64,000 bases of DNA from Liriodendron chinense (taxonomy: Eukaryota; Streptophyta; Magnoliopsida; Magnoliales; Magnoliaceae), in assembly GCA_003013855.2 (NCBI GenBank), contig PVNU02002353.1, positions 2,852,001-2,916,000 on the forward strand. Direction: 5' to 3'. Made by a program: the position numbers and the translations under genes. The notes beneath the pieces are model-generated. The model had not been told where the DNA came from, made no database searches, and worked only from the letters and a program-made list of their open reading frames with translations. Shown one piece after another: positions 1 through 10,405 of the stretch; the first letter of the stretch is position 1; each line of letters starts with the position of its first letter.

Positions 1-50
1 TTCTTTTAAACCCGCTCGAGCGCCCCTCCCTCCCATACCCTAAACACTAC

Positions 51-56
<6 letters not shown>

Positions 57-83
<27 letters not shown>
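57..83. repeat. (TC)n microsatellite
   Basis: An uninterrupted CT/TC dinucleotide run at the window edge. It sits in a C-rich stretch with no coding support. Confidence 0.9.
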
Positions 84-88
<5 letters not shown>

Positions 89-101
89 GACCTTGATGGC
101 T

Positions 102-217
102 GGCCACCCCTGCTGCCCTGTCCGCTCGACATTGGCTACCCCCGACCCTCTCTCTCCCTCTCTCTAAGCTCGACCTCTGGCCACCCCCGCTGCCCTGTCC
201 TGCTCGACGTCGGCCAC
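102..217. repeat. Direct repeat of about 45 bp, two copies
   Basis: The segment at about 102-147 recurs at about 176-217 with a few substitutions; both copies read CTGGCCACCCC then CTGCCCTGTCC then GCTCGAC. The spacer is TC-rich. No coding signal is seen. Confidence 0.7.
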
Positions 218-225
218 CCCTTGAC

Positions 226-227
<2 letters not shown>

Positions 228-284
<57 letters not shown>
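228..284. repeat. Poly(C) tract, 57 bases
   Basis: An uninterrupted run of C from 228 to 284. Tracts this long are replication- and sequencing-unstable, so the length should not be trusted. A long Gly-rich open frame on the minus strand is only the reading of this tract. Confidence 0.95.
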
Positions 285-307
285 TGCATGCATGATATGT
301 TCTCTCT

Positions 308-456
308 CATGGTTTTTATTTTTTTGGTTAGTCATGCAACACACCCACCGTGTTAGGCACCCACATAAGTTAGTCACATGATGCACCCACCCACTGGTGG
401 GATAGCAGCCATCATCTTCCTCGTTGGAGTCGTGTCAAAGACTCATACTTGAGCTA
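308..456 (-). mobile_element. tRNA-derived SINE-like element
   Basis: Read on the minus strand, the segment starts with an A-box-like TAGCTCAAG...GAGTCT and continues through repeated GTGGGTG / GTGACTAAC blocks to a short A-rich tail. The same layout is seen at 8446-8633, 30092-30240 and 53395-53520. I found no clear target-site duplication for this copy. Confidence 0.5.
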
Positions 457-1233
457 GGCTCGAACTCACTCGGTCCATTCATCGAGCATAGCTACGCTCA
501 ACTCGACTAAGTATAGTCGAGTAACGAGCTGGGGCAAGGGGGTTTCAACCGAGTATAGAGCAGGGGCTCATGCTCGATTCAACTCGACTAGTGTACAGCC
601 CCAGTTACTACACAATCTGAGTCCTTTTCAAGTCATCCAATACTCAGCTGCGTGTAACGATTGATGCGCATGCACTTGAAAATTGCATACGAGAAGAGAT
701 AATCTCATATTAAACTGACTAAATTGAGTAGATTACTGTAGCTAAGTCTCACTCCTAAAATAAGATTGGTGGAACAATTACAGCCTCTGGTTTTTGGACA
801 CTTGCATGTTGAAACAAATCTGTTGGGTGCTTTTATTTCTAACCGTCCAATGAATGTTCCCCAATCACATGCAATCAAACAAGCAGAATTGTCGCTTCGT
901 GATGCATCTAAATTAGGACCACAATATGCACAGTTTCATTTTTAGTTATATTTTATTATATTTATACAATTTCTAAGTAATTTATAAGTGCCTGTGTATC
1001 ATCCATCACACTATGTCAGAGTATTAAAGTGTTGAGAAATTTACCTTTATAGACCTCAGTTTTGACAGAACCTTGTGAAGTAAACGAGAATATTTTTGAC
1101 TGAAAAATCATTGAAGTTTTTAAAATGGGAAAGTAAGTTTTTCAGAGGTCTATTCTGACTGACCGGTCAAAACTGAGGAAATTTCTCTAAAGTGTTTCCC
1201 CATTTCAGGCTAATTTATATACCCTGCCGGCTG
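457..1233. other. Non-genic stretch with one imperfect hairpin
   Basis: No coding region is supported. The only structure is an imperfect inverted repeat at about 1034-1188: CCTCAGTTTTGAC at 1054-1066 is answered by its exact complement at 1166-1178, and the stem extends to GAGAAATTT if one arm is allowed an 11-base insertion. It may be a small MITE. Confidence 0.5.
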
Positions 1234-1239
1234 ACACTC

Positions 1240-1790
1240 GGGCGCGAATCAGCCTGGCTGTCCCACTTGGACTAGCATAAGGGGTGGTTTCAAATCTCTG
1301 TGGGCCCCACCGTGTTGTATGTGTTTTATCTATTCTGTCCATTCATTTTTCCATTTTATTTTAAGGCACTAGCCTAAAAATGGGATAGATCCAAATCTCA
1401 GGTGGACCACACCACAGGGAAACAGTGGGAATTGATGCTTATCATTGAAAACTTTTTTGGAGGCCACATAAGTTTGGTATCAAGCAGATATTTGCTTTTT
1501 TTTTTTTCCCTTCATCTAGGTCTATGTGGCCTTATCAAGAGGTTGGATGGCAAATAAACATTACAATGGGCCCTAGGTAGATCTTAATGGTGGACGTTCA
1601 ATCCCCACTATTTCCCTGTGGTAGTGGTTCACCTGAGATTTAGATCTATCCCATTTTTGGGCTAGTGCCTTAAAATAAGATGGAAAAATGGATGGACAGA
1701 GTGGATAAAACACATACATCATGGTGGGCCCATAGAGATTTGAAACCACCCTTAAGCTAGTCCGAGTGGGACTAGGTGATCCACGCCCCG
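1240..1790. mobile_element. Long foldback element with 7-bp target duplication
   Basis: The two halves are near-perfect inverted copies: the left arm (GGTGGTTTCAAATCTCTGTG onward) is matched on the opposite strand by the right arm at roughly 90% by eye, through the blocks TTTTAAGGCACTAGCC and ATCTCAGGTGGACCAC. The ends read CGGGCGCGAATC and, inverted, CGGGGCGTGGATC. GACACTC lies directly on both sides (1233-1239 and 1791-1797). No open frame of substance. It is the best-delimited member of the foldback family seen throughout this window. Confidence 0.75.
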
Positions 1791-1949
1791 GACACTCATA
1801 CTTGCACTCTAAGATATTGTATGTGTGATGGCCTTTTTCATCTTTGGTTTCTTTTGTAAAAACCTTGAAAATAAGTAACTATTACTTTTTATCTTCTTTT
1901 AAATGCATGTAATTCCCACCTTAAAAATCAGTCCAATAAGTAGTTAAAA

Positions 1950-2610
1950 ATTTTAGGCCTCACCATAATACATATAATGTATCCACAATTTTACTAGAAT
2001 ATTTCGAAACATGAGCCAAAAAATTAGGTGAATCCATCACTCAAGTGGCCCACAACAAAGAAACAATGACCTTAAGAAGTTATTAATGACAAATATTCGG
2101 TCCCCTTTTCATGAGGTGTGGTCCACTTGAGCAGTGAATTTACCTCATCTTTTAGCCCATGCCCTAAGATCATTTGGAAAAACGGGTAGACAATGCTGAT
2201 AAGCCACATACATCACAATGACCCACTTATATTTGACATTCTCCTTAGTTTTAACAATGAAAAAGTAGACAGTTAAATCGGAAATAGTGCAGTAATTACT
2301 CAAGAAAATAACCATTATATATTTACAATGTATTTATCAAAGATCTTGAAAATCAAACAGGCCCACTAAAAGTAAATCGCTAAATTGTGGGAAACGCTTC
2401 CCCAAGTCACATCGTCAAAATCAGATCCGTCAAAGAACTCCCATGTCTGTTTCTAGTACAATTGTTTGTAGAAATTGTGGTCCACCTGAGTTTTGAATCA
2501 GCTTCATTTTTTGGCCCATGCTCTAAAATGAGCTGACAAAAAGAATAGACGGCGTGGATATACAATATGTATAGAGGTAGGCCCTACCCTGGACTGACCT
2601 AATCCGCGCC
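1950..2610. mobile_element. Two partial foldback-family copies
   Basis: About 1950-2245 is a short palindromic copy: CAAGTGGCCCACA is answered by TGTGGTCCACTTGA, with flanking CACCATAATACAT and TACATCACAATG. About 2470-2610 is a right half only, from GTGGTCCACCTGAG to GTAGGCCCTACC. The rest up to 2700 holds nothing recognisable. Confidence 0.5.
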
Positions 2611-2810
2611 ATCCAATTGGAGTATCGGAGGGCTCCAGACATAATCAACAGAGTGGCCTTGAATGATTAGAAGAGGGCGCGTGAAACCGCTGGGCCTTCC
2701 TGATGAACGGCTCTCATTTTCCTCCTCAAAATCAAAACCCTGTCTCTGATCCGGATTCAAAACCTAAACCCTTGCATCACCCCCCATGTCTGCTCCTTAG
2801 TTGCAGAAAC

Positions 2811-2813
<3 letters not shown>

Positions 2814-2842
<29 letters not shown>
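2814..2842. repeat. (TC)n in the leader of PPR copy 1
   Basis: A CT-dinucleotide run ending 118 bp before the start codon at 2961. The paralogues at 10406 and 22931 also have TC runs in the same upstream position, so it is an inherited part of the leader that has varied in length. Confidence 0.85.
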
Positions 2843-2848
<6 letters not shown>

Positions 2849-2931
2849 CCTCTTCAAAACCCTTTCTCGCTCTGAGAATCCATCGCTTCCTGCATCTACT
2901 AATTCTATCACTTCTGCACACTGAGAAGCTA

Positions 2932-2940
2932 AAACCCTAG
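2932..2940 (+). promoter_or_regulatory. Telo-box motif AAACCCTAG in PPR leader
   Basis: AAACCCTAG stands 20 bp upstream of the start codon. Telo-boxes are known in promoters and leaders of plant ribosomal-protein and translation genes. The motif recurs upstream of both paralogues (about 10270 and 10303 on +; about 23030 and 22955 on -), which supports selection or common descent. Function is inferred. Confidence 0.45.
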
Positions 2941-2960
2941 TTTTCTCCCTCTGAAAACCC

Positions 2961-4202
2961 ATGGCTTCCATTGCCCGTTCCCGCCTCCGCTCGCTCTACC
3001 TCTCCCACCGCTACTTCTCATCACCGTCCATCGCAACTGCCGAAAATCCCAATTCCATCCTCGCCACAAAACAAAATTCCCGCGCCACCCTCGCCCTCCT
3101 CAAATCCGAATCAGATCCGAACCGCATAATCGAGATTGCCCGGGCCGCCTCCCTCACCCCCGCGTCCCACCTCGACCGCACCGCTCTCTCCATCACCGTC
3201 TCCAAGCTCTCCAAAACCCAATCCTCCACCTCCCCAACGGCCCTCCAATCCTTCCTCGACGAATTCAAATCTCGCCCTGATCTCCAATCAGAACGCTCCA
3301 TCTCCTATGCCATCATCCTCTACGGCCAGGCCGGCATGCTTGACCAGGCTATCCACACCTTCGAACACCTCGATGAACTTGGCGTGCCCAAGCGAACTGC
3401 AGAATCCATCAATGCCCTCCTCTATGCCTGCCTCCTCGACGATGATCATGACCAGCTCATTCGAATCTTCCGTGAATTCCCTAAGGTTTACAATATCCGC
3501 CCCGACATCAAAACCTACAATAGAGTCATTCGATCTTTCTGCAAATCTGGTAAGTCTACCTCTGCGTATGCCATCTTAGAGGAAATGGGTCAGGAAGGAA
3601 TTAAACCAAATGCAACCACGTATAAGATATTGCTTTCGGGTTTATCTTCGGAAGAAAAGTACGAGGATGTTGAGAAGGTCTTGGAAACGATGGAGAAGAA
3701 TGACTGTTGTTCGGGTACCAGCCCGAATGATGTGAAGGTACGGAGCCTTTGTAGAGCAAAGAAAATGCATGAGGCGAATGCTCTGTTTGATGGGATTGTT
3801 TCAAGTGGTGTGAAGCCGGATCCAGTTACATATTGCCATCTTATAATTGGGTTTTGCAAGGAAGGTGATTTGGAAGAAGCGAAGCGGCTTTTTCATGAGA
3901 TGGGTGAGAAGGGCTGTGAGCCTGGTAGTGGCAGCTATTTTACTTTAATTTACTATCTCTGTCAAGGTGGGCAATTTGATACTGCATTGCGCTTGAGTAA
4001 GGAGTGCATGGAGAAGGACTGGTGGCCATGCTTTTCAACGATGAAATTGCTGGTGGACGGGCTTGTGAAGGACTCGAAGATGGAGGAGGCACGAGAGATT
4101 GTTGGGAAGCTAAAGGAGAGGTTTCCTAAAACTGCCCAGATGTGGAAGGAAGTGGAAGATGGTTGGCCTCAAAAGGGAAGACGATTTAGTTTGTTTGGTT
4201 GA
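2961..4202 (+). CDS. PPR336-like mitochondrial pentatricopeptide repeat protein (intact copy 1)
   Basis: Intronless 413-residue P-class PPR protein. The N terminus (about residues 1-25: MASIARSRLRS..., rich in Arg and Ser, few acids) looks like a mitochondrial presequence. From about residue 110 to 390 there are seven or eight 35-residue helical repeats, for example those starting KTYNRVIRSFCKSGK, VTYCHLIIGFCKEG and SYFTLIYYLCQGGQ. Length and layout match Arabidopsis PPR336 (At1g61870, about 408 residues), a PPR protein of the mitochondrial ribosome; that role is inferred from the family. The start is chosen because MASI-RSRLR is shared with both paralogues. The C terminus runs nine residues past the GWPQ stop of the paralogues because their stop codon is AAG here. 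This is the only copy with an undisturbed frame. Confidence 0.93.
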   Translation: MASIARSRLRSLYLSHRYFSSPSIATAENPNSILATKQNSRATLALLKSESDPNRIIEIARAASLTPASHLDRTALSITVSKLSKTQSSTSPTALQSFLDEFKSRPDLQSERSISYAIILYGQAGMLDQAIHTFEHLDELGVPKRTAESINALLYACLLDDDHDQLIRIFREFPKVYNIRPDIKTYNRVIRSFCKSGKSTSAYAILEEMGQEGIKPNATTYKILLSGLSSEEKYEDVEKVLETMEKNDCCSGTSPNDVKVRSLCRAKKMHEANALFDGIVSSGVKPDPVTYCHLIIGFCKEGDLEEAKRLFHEMGEKGCEPGSGSYFTLIYYLCQGGQFDTALRLSKECMEKDWWPCFSTMKLLVDGLVKDSKMEEAREIVGKLKERFPKTAQMWKEVEDGWPQKGRRFSLFG

Positions 4203-4400
4203 GGTAAGACTGAGGAATTGAATAACCAGTGTATTTTTTATGAAACGTTGTTTATCTGGGCCTTGGAGTTGCTAGAAATTCTTGGCCTTTTTTGGTAATG
4301 AAATGAATGTCGTTGAGGAGGTTTTCGTCTATTAATTACAATGCTCCATAGGCAACATGCGTAAGTTTTCTCATCTCTTCTTGATTAAGTTGAATGATTT
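4203..4400 (+). other. Conserved 3' flank of PPR copy 1
   Basis: The stretch after the stop (GAATTGAATAACCAGTGT, then GGTAATGAAATGAATG, then GTCTATTAATT) is also found after copy 2 (12056-12250) and, inverted, after copy 3 (21520-21715). It is probably the 3' UTR carried along in the duplications. The A/T-rich GGTAATGAAATGAATG block may be the polyadenylation region; that is inference. Confidence 0.6.
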
Positions 4401-4591
4401 GCATTTTAAGTCAATTGTGCATCTAAACATGCGTCAGTGTAACTGTCACAACTCCATAGCATCAATATTCTTGTTGAACTTCAGCTGGATGAAGAGTAGA
4501 CATGGATATGTTTTTTTGTGTGGCCCAGGTGCAGCTGCAGCTGTTTGTTCCAATGTAACCAAGATCACCAACCCCACCCTGTTATTTTGAA

Positions 4592-4627
4592 CCCCCCCCC
4601 CCCCCCCCCAAAAAAAAAAAAAAAAAA
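4592..4627. repeat. C18-A18 compound homopolymer
   Basis: Eighteen C followed directly by eighteen A, then GAA repeats. On the opposite strand this is T18-G18, the same architecture as the T24-G29 tract at 36736-36788. Confidence 0.9.
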
Positions 4628-4639
4628 GAAGAAGAAGAA

Positions 4640-5600
4640 AAAAGGCACTAGTCAGTCATGGCTTGCTGTGTCACTTGTGTTTCCATCATCCAATGCACAA
4701 GCAAGGTTGATAGTTTTACGTTATTGTTGACTAGCTTCTAATGTAAGTTTTTATTTTTATTATTTATTATTTTTTTATTTTTTTATGTTAGAATGGAGAG
4801 ATCGGGTGTAAATTTATGTTTACAATGTCGTGATCGATACTTTGACTTAAGCAATAGAAGGCATGCCATTGCCATAGGAATAGCAGGATATCATATACCG
4901 GGAAAAAAATAAGGCAGGCATGCCTATAATAACAAAACAGTCATCTTTTCACATGAAGTTAATATATCTAGTTGTGCTTGTGTGTCTGTGTGTGTTGCAT
5001 GTATGTAGTAGTATGTACTGGAGTGTCCCACATGACCCTACTACTTACTAGAGGAAGCAGAATAACACATACCCATCTCCGTCTTATCCCATGTGCTGGA
5101 GCAACCACTATCCATGCAACCTTGGTCTCTTCTTGAAGACCATTTCTCTTAATCTTGTGGTGTCATCCTTGGAATCTTCAGTGTGCCACCATTTGCTATT
5201 ATTTTGTTCGCTTTTGTTGCTAGAAATAGATAACTTTGTGTAATGTATCTTTAAACTTATGCATGGTTGACCACTCCCATAATACCTAAGCTCCCCAGAA
5301 CTGGGAAGTTCAACCATCCAAACAGTCCCTTACTGATATATTTGTGTTTTTTCTTTTCTTTTCTTTTGGAAACGAGTTTAATTTGGTTAAACAAAAAGGG
5401 AGTGCTTTTGCAGATCTTTTGAATTGAGAAAACTTTGATACTCTGGCTGAGTGTGAGGGATGATACACAGGCAGTTTGAAATTACTTAAAAATTGCACGT
5501 ATGGCATACAATTTCATCAAATTAAACTGTCCAAATTATTTCTCCCAGTTTAGATGTACCATGAACAAAAAATTAAACTCATTTCATTATCTGACTATCG
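4640..5600. other. Intergenic stretch, nothing recognised
   Basis: A/T-rich sequence with short TG runs near 4970-5010. I find no gene, RNA or transposon signature here. Confidence 0.5.
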
Positions 5601-5618
5601 TATTGGTGGGCATTTATT

Positions 5619-5810
5619 TATTTATCTATTATTATTTTTTGATGACGACAAGGTGTCCCCACCCCTTTTGAAGGTGAGACTATTCCCTGCGGATGCACGC
5701 AATCACCCATAAACCACTTGCATCGGGTAAAGCACGGGGAGGGGAATCAAAACCACGTCTGTGGGGAGCAAACCCATGATGCTAGCCATTCGCCCAAACC
5801 CTGGGCGGGT
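5619..5810 (-). mobile_element. tRNA-derived SINE with imperfect target duplication
   Basis: On the minus strand the element begins GGGCGAATGGCTAGCATC (A-box-like), has a B-box-like GTGGTTTTGATTCCCC, then TGCATCCGCAGGG and ends in an A/T-rich tail. TATTGGTGGGCATTTATT (5601-5618) and TATTGGTGGATACTTATT (5811-5828) flank it, agreeing at 15 of 18 positions: an aged target-site duplication. It differs in body sequence from the GTGGGTG-rich SINEs elsewhere in the window. Confidence 0.65.
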
Positions 5811-5828
5811 TATTGGTGGATACTTATT

Positions 5829-6313
5829 GGATGATTAAAAATGGAAAATATCCAATGGTCCTATTTGAAGAAACAATTATCCTTAGATTAGAGGTTAGGA
5901 TTATTCAACCAATCTGATTTTGTGACTTTCCACTATTTAGTTGGTTTAACTTTGAGTTATTGTATGCCCCCTGCGCAAGTTTTGAGTGCCTGCCTATCAA
6001 TTGTCATGCTGCCTGAGTAACTTATCTTTTGAATATTTTTCAGATTTGATGATGTTGATGAACTATTCAATCTTTCACATATATATTTTTTTCAATGAGT
6101 AAGGAATTTGTAATGGAGTTTCCTTAACTATGGATGGGAGCATTCTCATAGCGTCAGCACAATCATGACTGCTCATTCGGGTGGGACACCCTCACTAGCC
6201 AAAAAGTCACTACAGTTGGTTGATCCCAACCCATCTCTGATCAGTGGCATGAAAATGGATTATTAATGAATTTGAACATCTATATTCACAAGCAGGAAAT
6301 TGTTCACTTGCAA
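5829..6313. other. Intergenic stretch, nothing recognised
   Basis: No coding or repeat structure that I can support. Confidence 0.4.
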
Positions 6314-6510
6314 TGGCCTCGCCCTTTGGGATGGGGGAAACTCAACTTTGATGGCTCTTCACTTGGGAATCCAGGTCTGAGCGAAACTGGGGGGAGTTGT
6401 TAGAGATGAAAAGGTTCGGTTGTTCTCTCTTGCTCAAGGGCCCAGGAATGGATGATGAACCAAAGCGAAGGCACTGAGGGAAGGTTTCTCTAAGCTTCCA
6501 TGTCCGATGA
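6314..6510 (+). pseudogene. Fragment of a LINE-type RNase H domain
   Basis: Translation reads GWGKLNFDGSSLGNPGLSE followed, after a one-base frame change, by GGVVRDEKV. This is the first part of the plant LINE / RVT_3 RNase H domain, with the catalytic Asp in NFDG and the GNPG turn. Nearby frames carry stops and there is no upstream reverse transcriptase, so it is a dead fragment of a non-LTR retrotransposon. Confidence 0.7.
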
Positions 6511-7248
6511 TTGCTTAAGGAGATTCTCCAAATTTCATTTCCTAGGCATAGAAAGGCAAGCGAACCTTGGAAGTTCTCCCTTGTTTTTATATTGATATTT
6601 GCCTTCTTGCTTCTATGCTCAGCTTAAAGGGTCATTTCGTACCCCTCCAAAATGTAGGTTTTTTGGGGCAGTTGGGAATTGAAATCAGGGCTTGAATTCC
6701 AACCCCTAGAAGCTAACTATATGGTGGGTTCATCAGTAGGAGCCTCTCTTTTTTTTTTTTTTTAGTACTTGGAACCTCTTGTCCTCTTTAATAATGTATT
6801 GCTTCGCCTTATTTTGATCAAATCAATATCTTTCAATAATAATTAAAAAAAAGAGAGAGAGAAAGAATGTTTAGAGCCATGGTACAAGAATAGTTTGTTC
6901 ATTGAGTGGCTATAGACATACGAATTGCTTTCCTTTCTCATTTTGCTCCGACTGATAGCTGATCTAGTAAGAATAGTCCGGCGCGCCCTCACATGTTAGC
7001 GCAATGATTGACCAAGTCTCATTGGACTCGAGTTCCCATGGGGTGGACCATGTGGTATATGCTCCAAATATTTGGATATCTCATCTGGTGGACCTTGAGC
7101 ATTTGGGCCATGGACCAAAATAGGTCAACCAATTGCCATACGGTTACCCTTCGAGCCAATCAATAACTTGTTGTGTAGCCCACCAGAATGGTGGTCTAGA
7201 TCATTGCTTTATAGGAAACACATCAGCCTTAACTTTCAAGGTCTGTAA
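6511..7248. other. Intergenic stretch, nothing recognised
   Basis: No gene. It contains a poly(T) run near 6746-6764 and GGACCATGTGG / GGGCCATGGACC motifs near 7040-7120 that resemble the foldback family only loosely. Confidence 0.4.
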
Positions 7249-7900
7249 GGGCATGTTTGGTTGACATTCCAGCGAAATCCAATTTTAACTGGTGTCTTTG
7301 GTGGCAAATTCCAGCCAAACGGGATTCCTAAATTGGCTAGAATCAGGATTAGTGAAAACGGTGTGGGGTACTCTTCTATGCAAGGGACAAGAGACAGAAC
7401 CGTCATTCAATATTGACGATAATACCCCTAGGGTGGTGCCCACCTTGATGTCTACATCTATGATGTGTGCGTTTTATATTCACATGATCCATCTGTTTTG
7501 AGAGCTCAATTAAGGGCATTAGACAAAAAATGAGGCGGAATATCTAAATCTCAAGTGGACCACGCCAAAGGAAAACAGTGTTGATTGAACATCTACCATT
7601 AAAAACTTCCTAGGGCCCACAATAATGTTTATTTGTTATCCAACCCAATCATTTGTCTTGCGGGACTACTATAGGTCGGGGGTCAAGTTCTCAGGTAGAT
7701 CGGAAGCCCAAGTGGGCCATGGCGCAAGCAACAGTTGGATTACACAATTTTCAACTAAACGAAATCTGAATTACACACTTTTCAACCAAACAGCAAGTTC
7801 TAGATAAAATCTGGGTTTCCAATTCAATTTATGCAATTTTGGATTCCAGCAGTGGAATTTGAATTTTCTCTAGAATCTAAATTATGCAACCAAACCGACC
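7249..7900. mobile_element. PIF/Harbinger-like MITE with half a foldback inside
   Basis: The left end is GGGCATGTTTGGTTG and the right end, inverted, is GGTCGGTTTGGTTGC. TAA precedes and TTA follows, fitting the three-base TWA duplication of the superfamily. No transposase is encoded. At about 7430-7660 it contains the left half of a foldback-family copy (GGTGCCCACCTTGATG ... CTCAAGTGGACCACG ... CCATTAAAAACTTCC). Confidence 0.6.
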
Positions 7901-8109
7901 TTAAAAGGGACGCACTAACTTTAACTCTTTTGGGTGGAACTCTCATGAGATTTACCTCATCCGTCAGCTGGGTACATCAGGCACTGAGACTCACGTGGGT
8001 GGAAGTTTCTTGAGATTTACTTCTTCCGTTTGGGTATGTGATGCATCATGTTTGCTTTGGAACCTAGAAGTTGGGTATCCAGAAAAGTTGCATGGACGCC
8101 CCAAAGTAG

Positions 8110-8290
8110 TTTCGTATTGAACCCACCATGGTGTTTACACCCACTTCAATCCATTCATCTGATGTGCGTTGTGATAATGAAAGAATTATCTAAGACTACA
8201 GTATTCCAAAATTCAGGTGGACTATACCATGTGAATTTTAGAGGGGTTTTAGGTATAATTTTTGGAGTGGCCCATCGACGTGTTGAATAC
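8110..8290. mobile_element. Partial foldback-family copy
   Basis: GAACCCACCATGGTGTTTAC, TTCAGGTGGACTATACC and GAGTGGCCCATC follow the order of one foldback arm. The other arm is missing. Confidence 0.35.
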
Positions 8291-8445
8291 CTGATAGGAC
8301 GGATTTAATGTTCTACATTAATTTTTGGATAGAGAGTGAGTGAGGGGTTTGTGTGCGTGTGTAAAGGAACCCACGTGGGCACATGAGTGTTTTCCATGGG
8401 CAAATGAGTCTATCAATATGGACCCATGAGCTGATTTTGATTGGG

Positions 8446-8633
8446 TGGTTTTATTTTTATTTTTATTTTTTGTTTTCTGGGTTAGTACACACACCCAACT
8501 GTTAGTACACCCCCACCACTGTTGATCACACCGTAAGGTTAGCCACCCTCAGTTGGGAATCAATACCAAGATCTCAACGTTGAAATGAGGTTATCTTCAC
8601 TCAGTCTACGACTTGAGCTGTGGATCAGGGTGT
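8446..8633 (-). mobile_element. tRNA-derived SINE with 11-bp target duplication
   Basis: On the minus strand: A-box-like AGCTCAAGTCGTAGACTGAG, a B-box-like GGTATTGATTCCCAAC, then GTGTGATCAACAGTGGTGGG and GTGTGTGTACTAACCC, ending in an A-rich tail. TTTTGATTGGG at 8435-8445 is repeated exactly at 8634-8644. Confidence 0.7.
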
Positions 8634-8644
8634 TTTTGATTGGG

Positions 8645-9234
8645 ATGTAGGGTGACTTTTGACCATTCAATATGTGGACCGTGTACTGGACGTTCGGTCT
8701 AAACTTTTATGAACTATCCAAAAATGGCTGATGCATGAAACAATTGTCAGGAGAACGTATGGAACGTTGATTTACCAGTTTAGCTCCTTACATCATATCT
8801 CAAACGTTGGAGCTTGTGTTGATTTTGATTTAAAATAAACAATTCTTTGAAATTATTTATTGAAAATGGCTCATGGAAAGTAAGCATATTTGGCAAATAT
8901 ACATTACAAGGTCTACAAACCTCTTAGAGTATGGAATGAATCCGAACATATTGCAACAAGCAGTTAGATAAATCTATGTATAAAGTTATTTTAATGACAC
9001 TTTGCTTTCGCACACTGTATCTAAACCATTGATATGTTGGACCTTGGCTGAGGTGAGCTGGGTTCAATCTAGGTGTAGGGGTACCATACCATCCCTTCCA
9101 ATGGTTCTCTTCTCTAACCCATGTTGGCCTGAAATGGACTCCCCTATCCATTTCAAGTACTTTCCATGGTCAAGTAGCCTACATGGCTTTCATCAAATGA
9201 TTGACAGGCCTGACTTGAACCATCCATGACTTTT
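8645..9234. other. Intergenic stretch, nothing recognised
   Basis: No gene, RNA or complete repeat is seen. Confidence 0.4.
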
Positions 9235-9941
9235 GGGCCTGTTTGATTTTTCCCCTCAACTGTAATTACCGTGTAAATGGGTACTGATTATTTACCTAGG
9301 TAATTACTGCATCATTCCCCATGAAGGCAGTGACGGTTACTTTTCATAACACTAAAATTGAGAAATTTGTACAATAAATGTGGGGCCCACTATGATGTAT
9401 GTGGCTTATCCACACCTCCCATTCGTTATGCCAGTTGAATTTAGGACGTGGACCAAAAAACGAGGCAGATCCAAAGCTCAAGTGGACCACACCAAAAGAA
9501 ACAGTGGGAATCGAGCGCGTACCATTAAAAACTTCTTGGGGGCCCTAAAAGATTTGGATCAAGCTGAAATTTATGTTTTACCTTTATCCATGTCTGTGTG
9601 ACCATATGAACCGGTTAGATGATGAATAAACCTCAATGAGGGCCGAATGAAAGAAATTACTTTCAACGGTGGACGAAGTAAGACCACTGTTTCCTTTCGT
9701 ACGGGCCATTTGAGTGTTAGATTTGCCTCATTTTTTTTGCTCATGCCCCAAAATGTGCTAATAAAACATATGAACGGCGCTGATATATCATATACATTAT
9801 GGTGGGGCCCACAGGTTTGAGTCAACACTTTTGGACCGATTTTCGAGGTGGAACTACTCACCCATTTCCAAACAAGGTGTTTCACCACATATTTACCATT
9901 TACCACATATTTACATGTATCATGGAAAATCAAACAGGCCC
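9235..9941. mobile_element. PIF/Harbinger-like MITE carrying a full foldback element
   Basis: Terminal inverted repeats GGGCCTGTTTGATTTT (9235 on) and its complement ending at 9941, flanked by TTT and TTA. A complete foldback-family copy occupies about 9373-9825: GGGGCCCACTATGATGTATG is answered by CATACATTATGGTGGGGCCC, and AGCTCAAGTGGACCACACC by the complementary GGGCCATTTGAGTG side. No transposase frame. Confidence 0.65.
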
Positions 9942-10283
9942 TTAATACATTGAACTTGTCCGATGATTGGATGGTTGCAATTGGTTGATAAGAAGTCAAG
10001 AAAAATATCTATCTATATGTAAGAATATGTGTGTAGGTAAATGTGTGGGTTTGGGTGAGGGTCTAACCACACAGGCCCATGTCATGTCGGGCCCAGGTAC
10101 TCATCGGTTCGACCCGGCCCCTAGACAACCATGTCTTATTCGTTAGTAGAACGATCCAGCATGAATTCATGAGATGTGGACCGTCCATCAGATTAGTTCT
10201 CCGGCCAAGAAAAGGGTTTTAGCATTGAAATTCCATGGCTTCACAATAATTCCGCCATTTCTGCACCGAGAAGCTAAAACCCT
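9942..10283. other. Upstream region of PPR copy 2
   Basis: No separate gene. From about 10265 it is the leader of the PPR paralogue, with a telo-box (AAACCCTA) near 10276. Confidence 0.4.
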
Positions 10284-10398
10284 ACTCTCTCTCTCTCTCT
10301 GTAAAACCCTAGTTCTCTCATTGAAAATCCACAGCTTCCTGCATCACTATCTCCGCCATTTCTGCAACCAGAAGCTAAAACCTCTCTCTCTCTCTCTG
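10284..10398. repeat. TC-rich leader of PPR copy 2
   Basis: Two short TC runs (about 10284-10300 and 10383-10398) around a duplicated leader segment: GCACCGAGAAGCTAAAACC and GCAACCAGAAGCTAAAACC. Telo-boxes accompany both. The leader therefore looks partly duplicated relative to copy 1. Confidence 0.6.
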
Positions 10399-10405
10399 AG
10401 AATCC

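Noticed and set aside
6..386. Gly-rich 126-residue open frame on the minus strand
   Set aside because: It is the reading of the 57-base C run and flanking TC repeats; no domain and no homologous signal.
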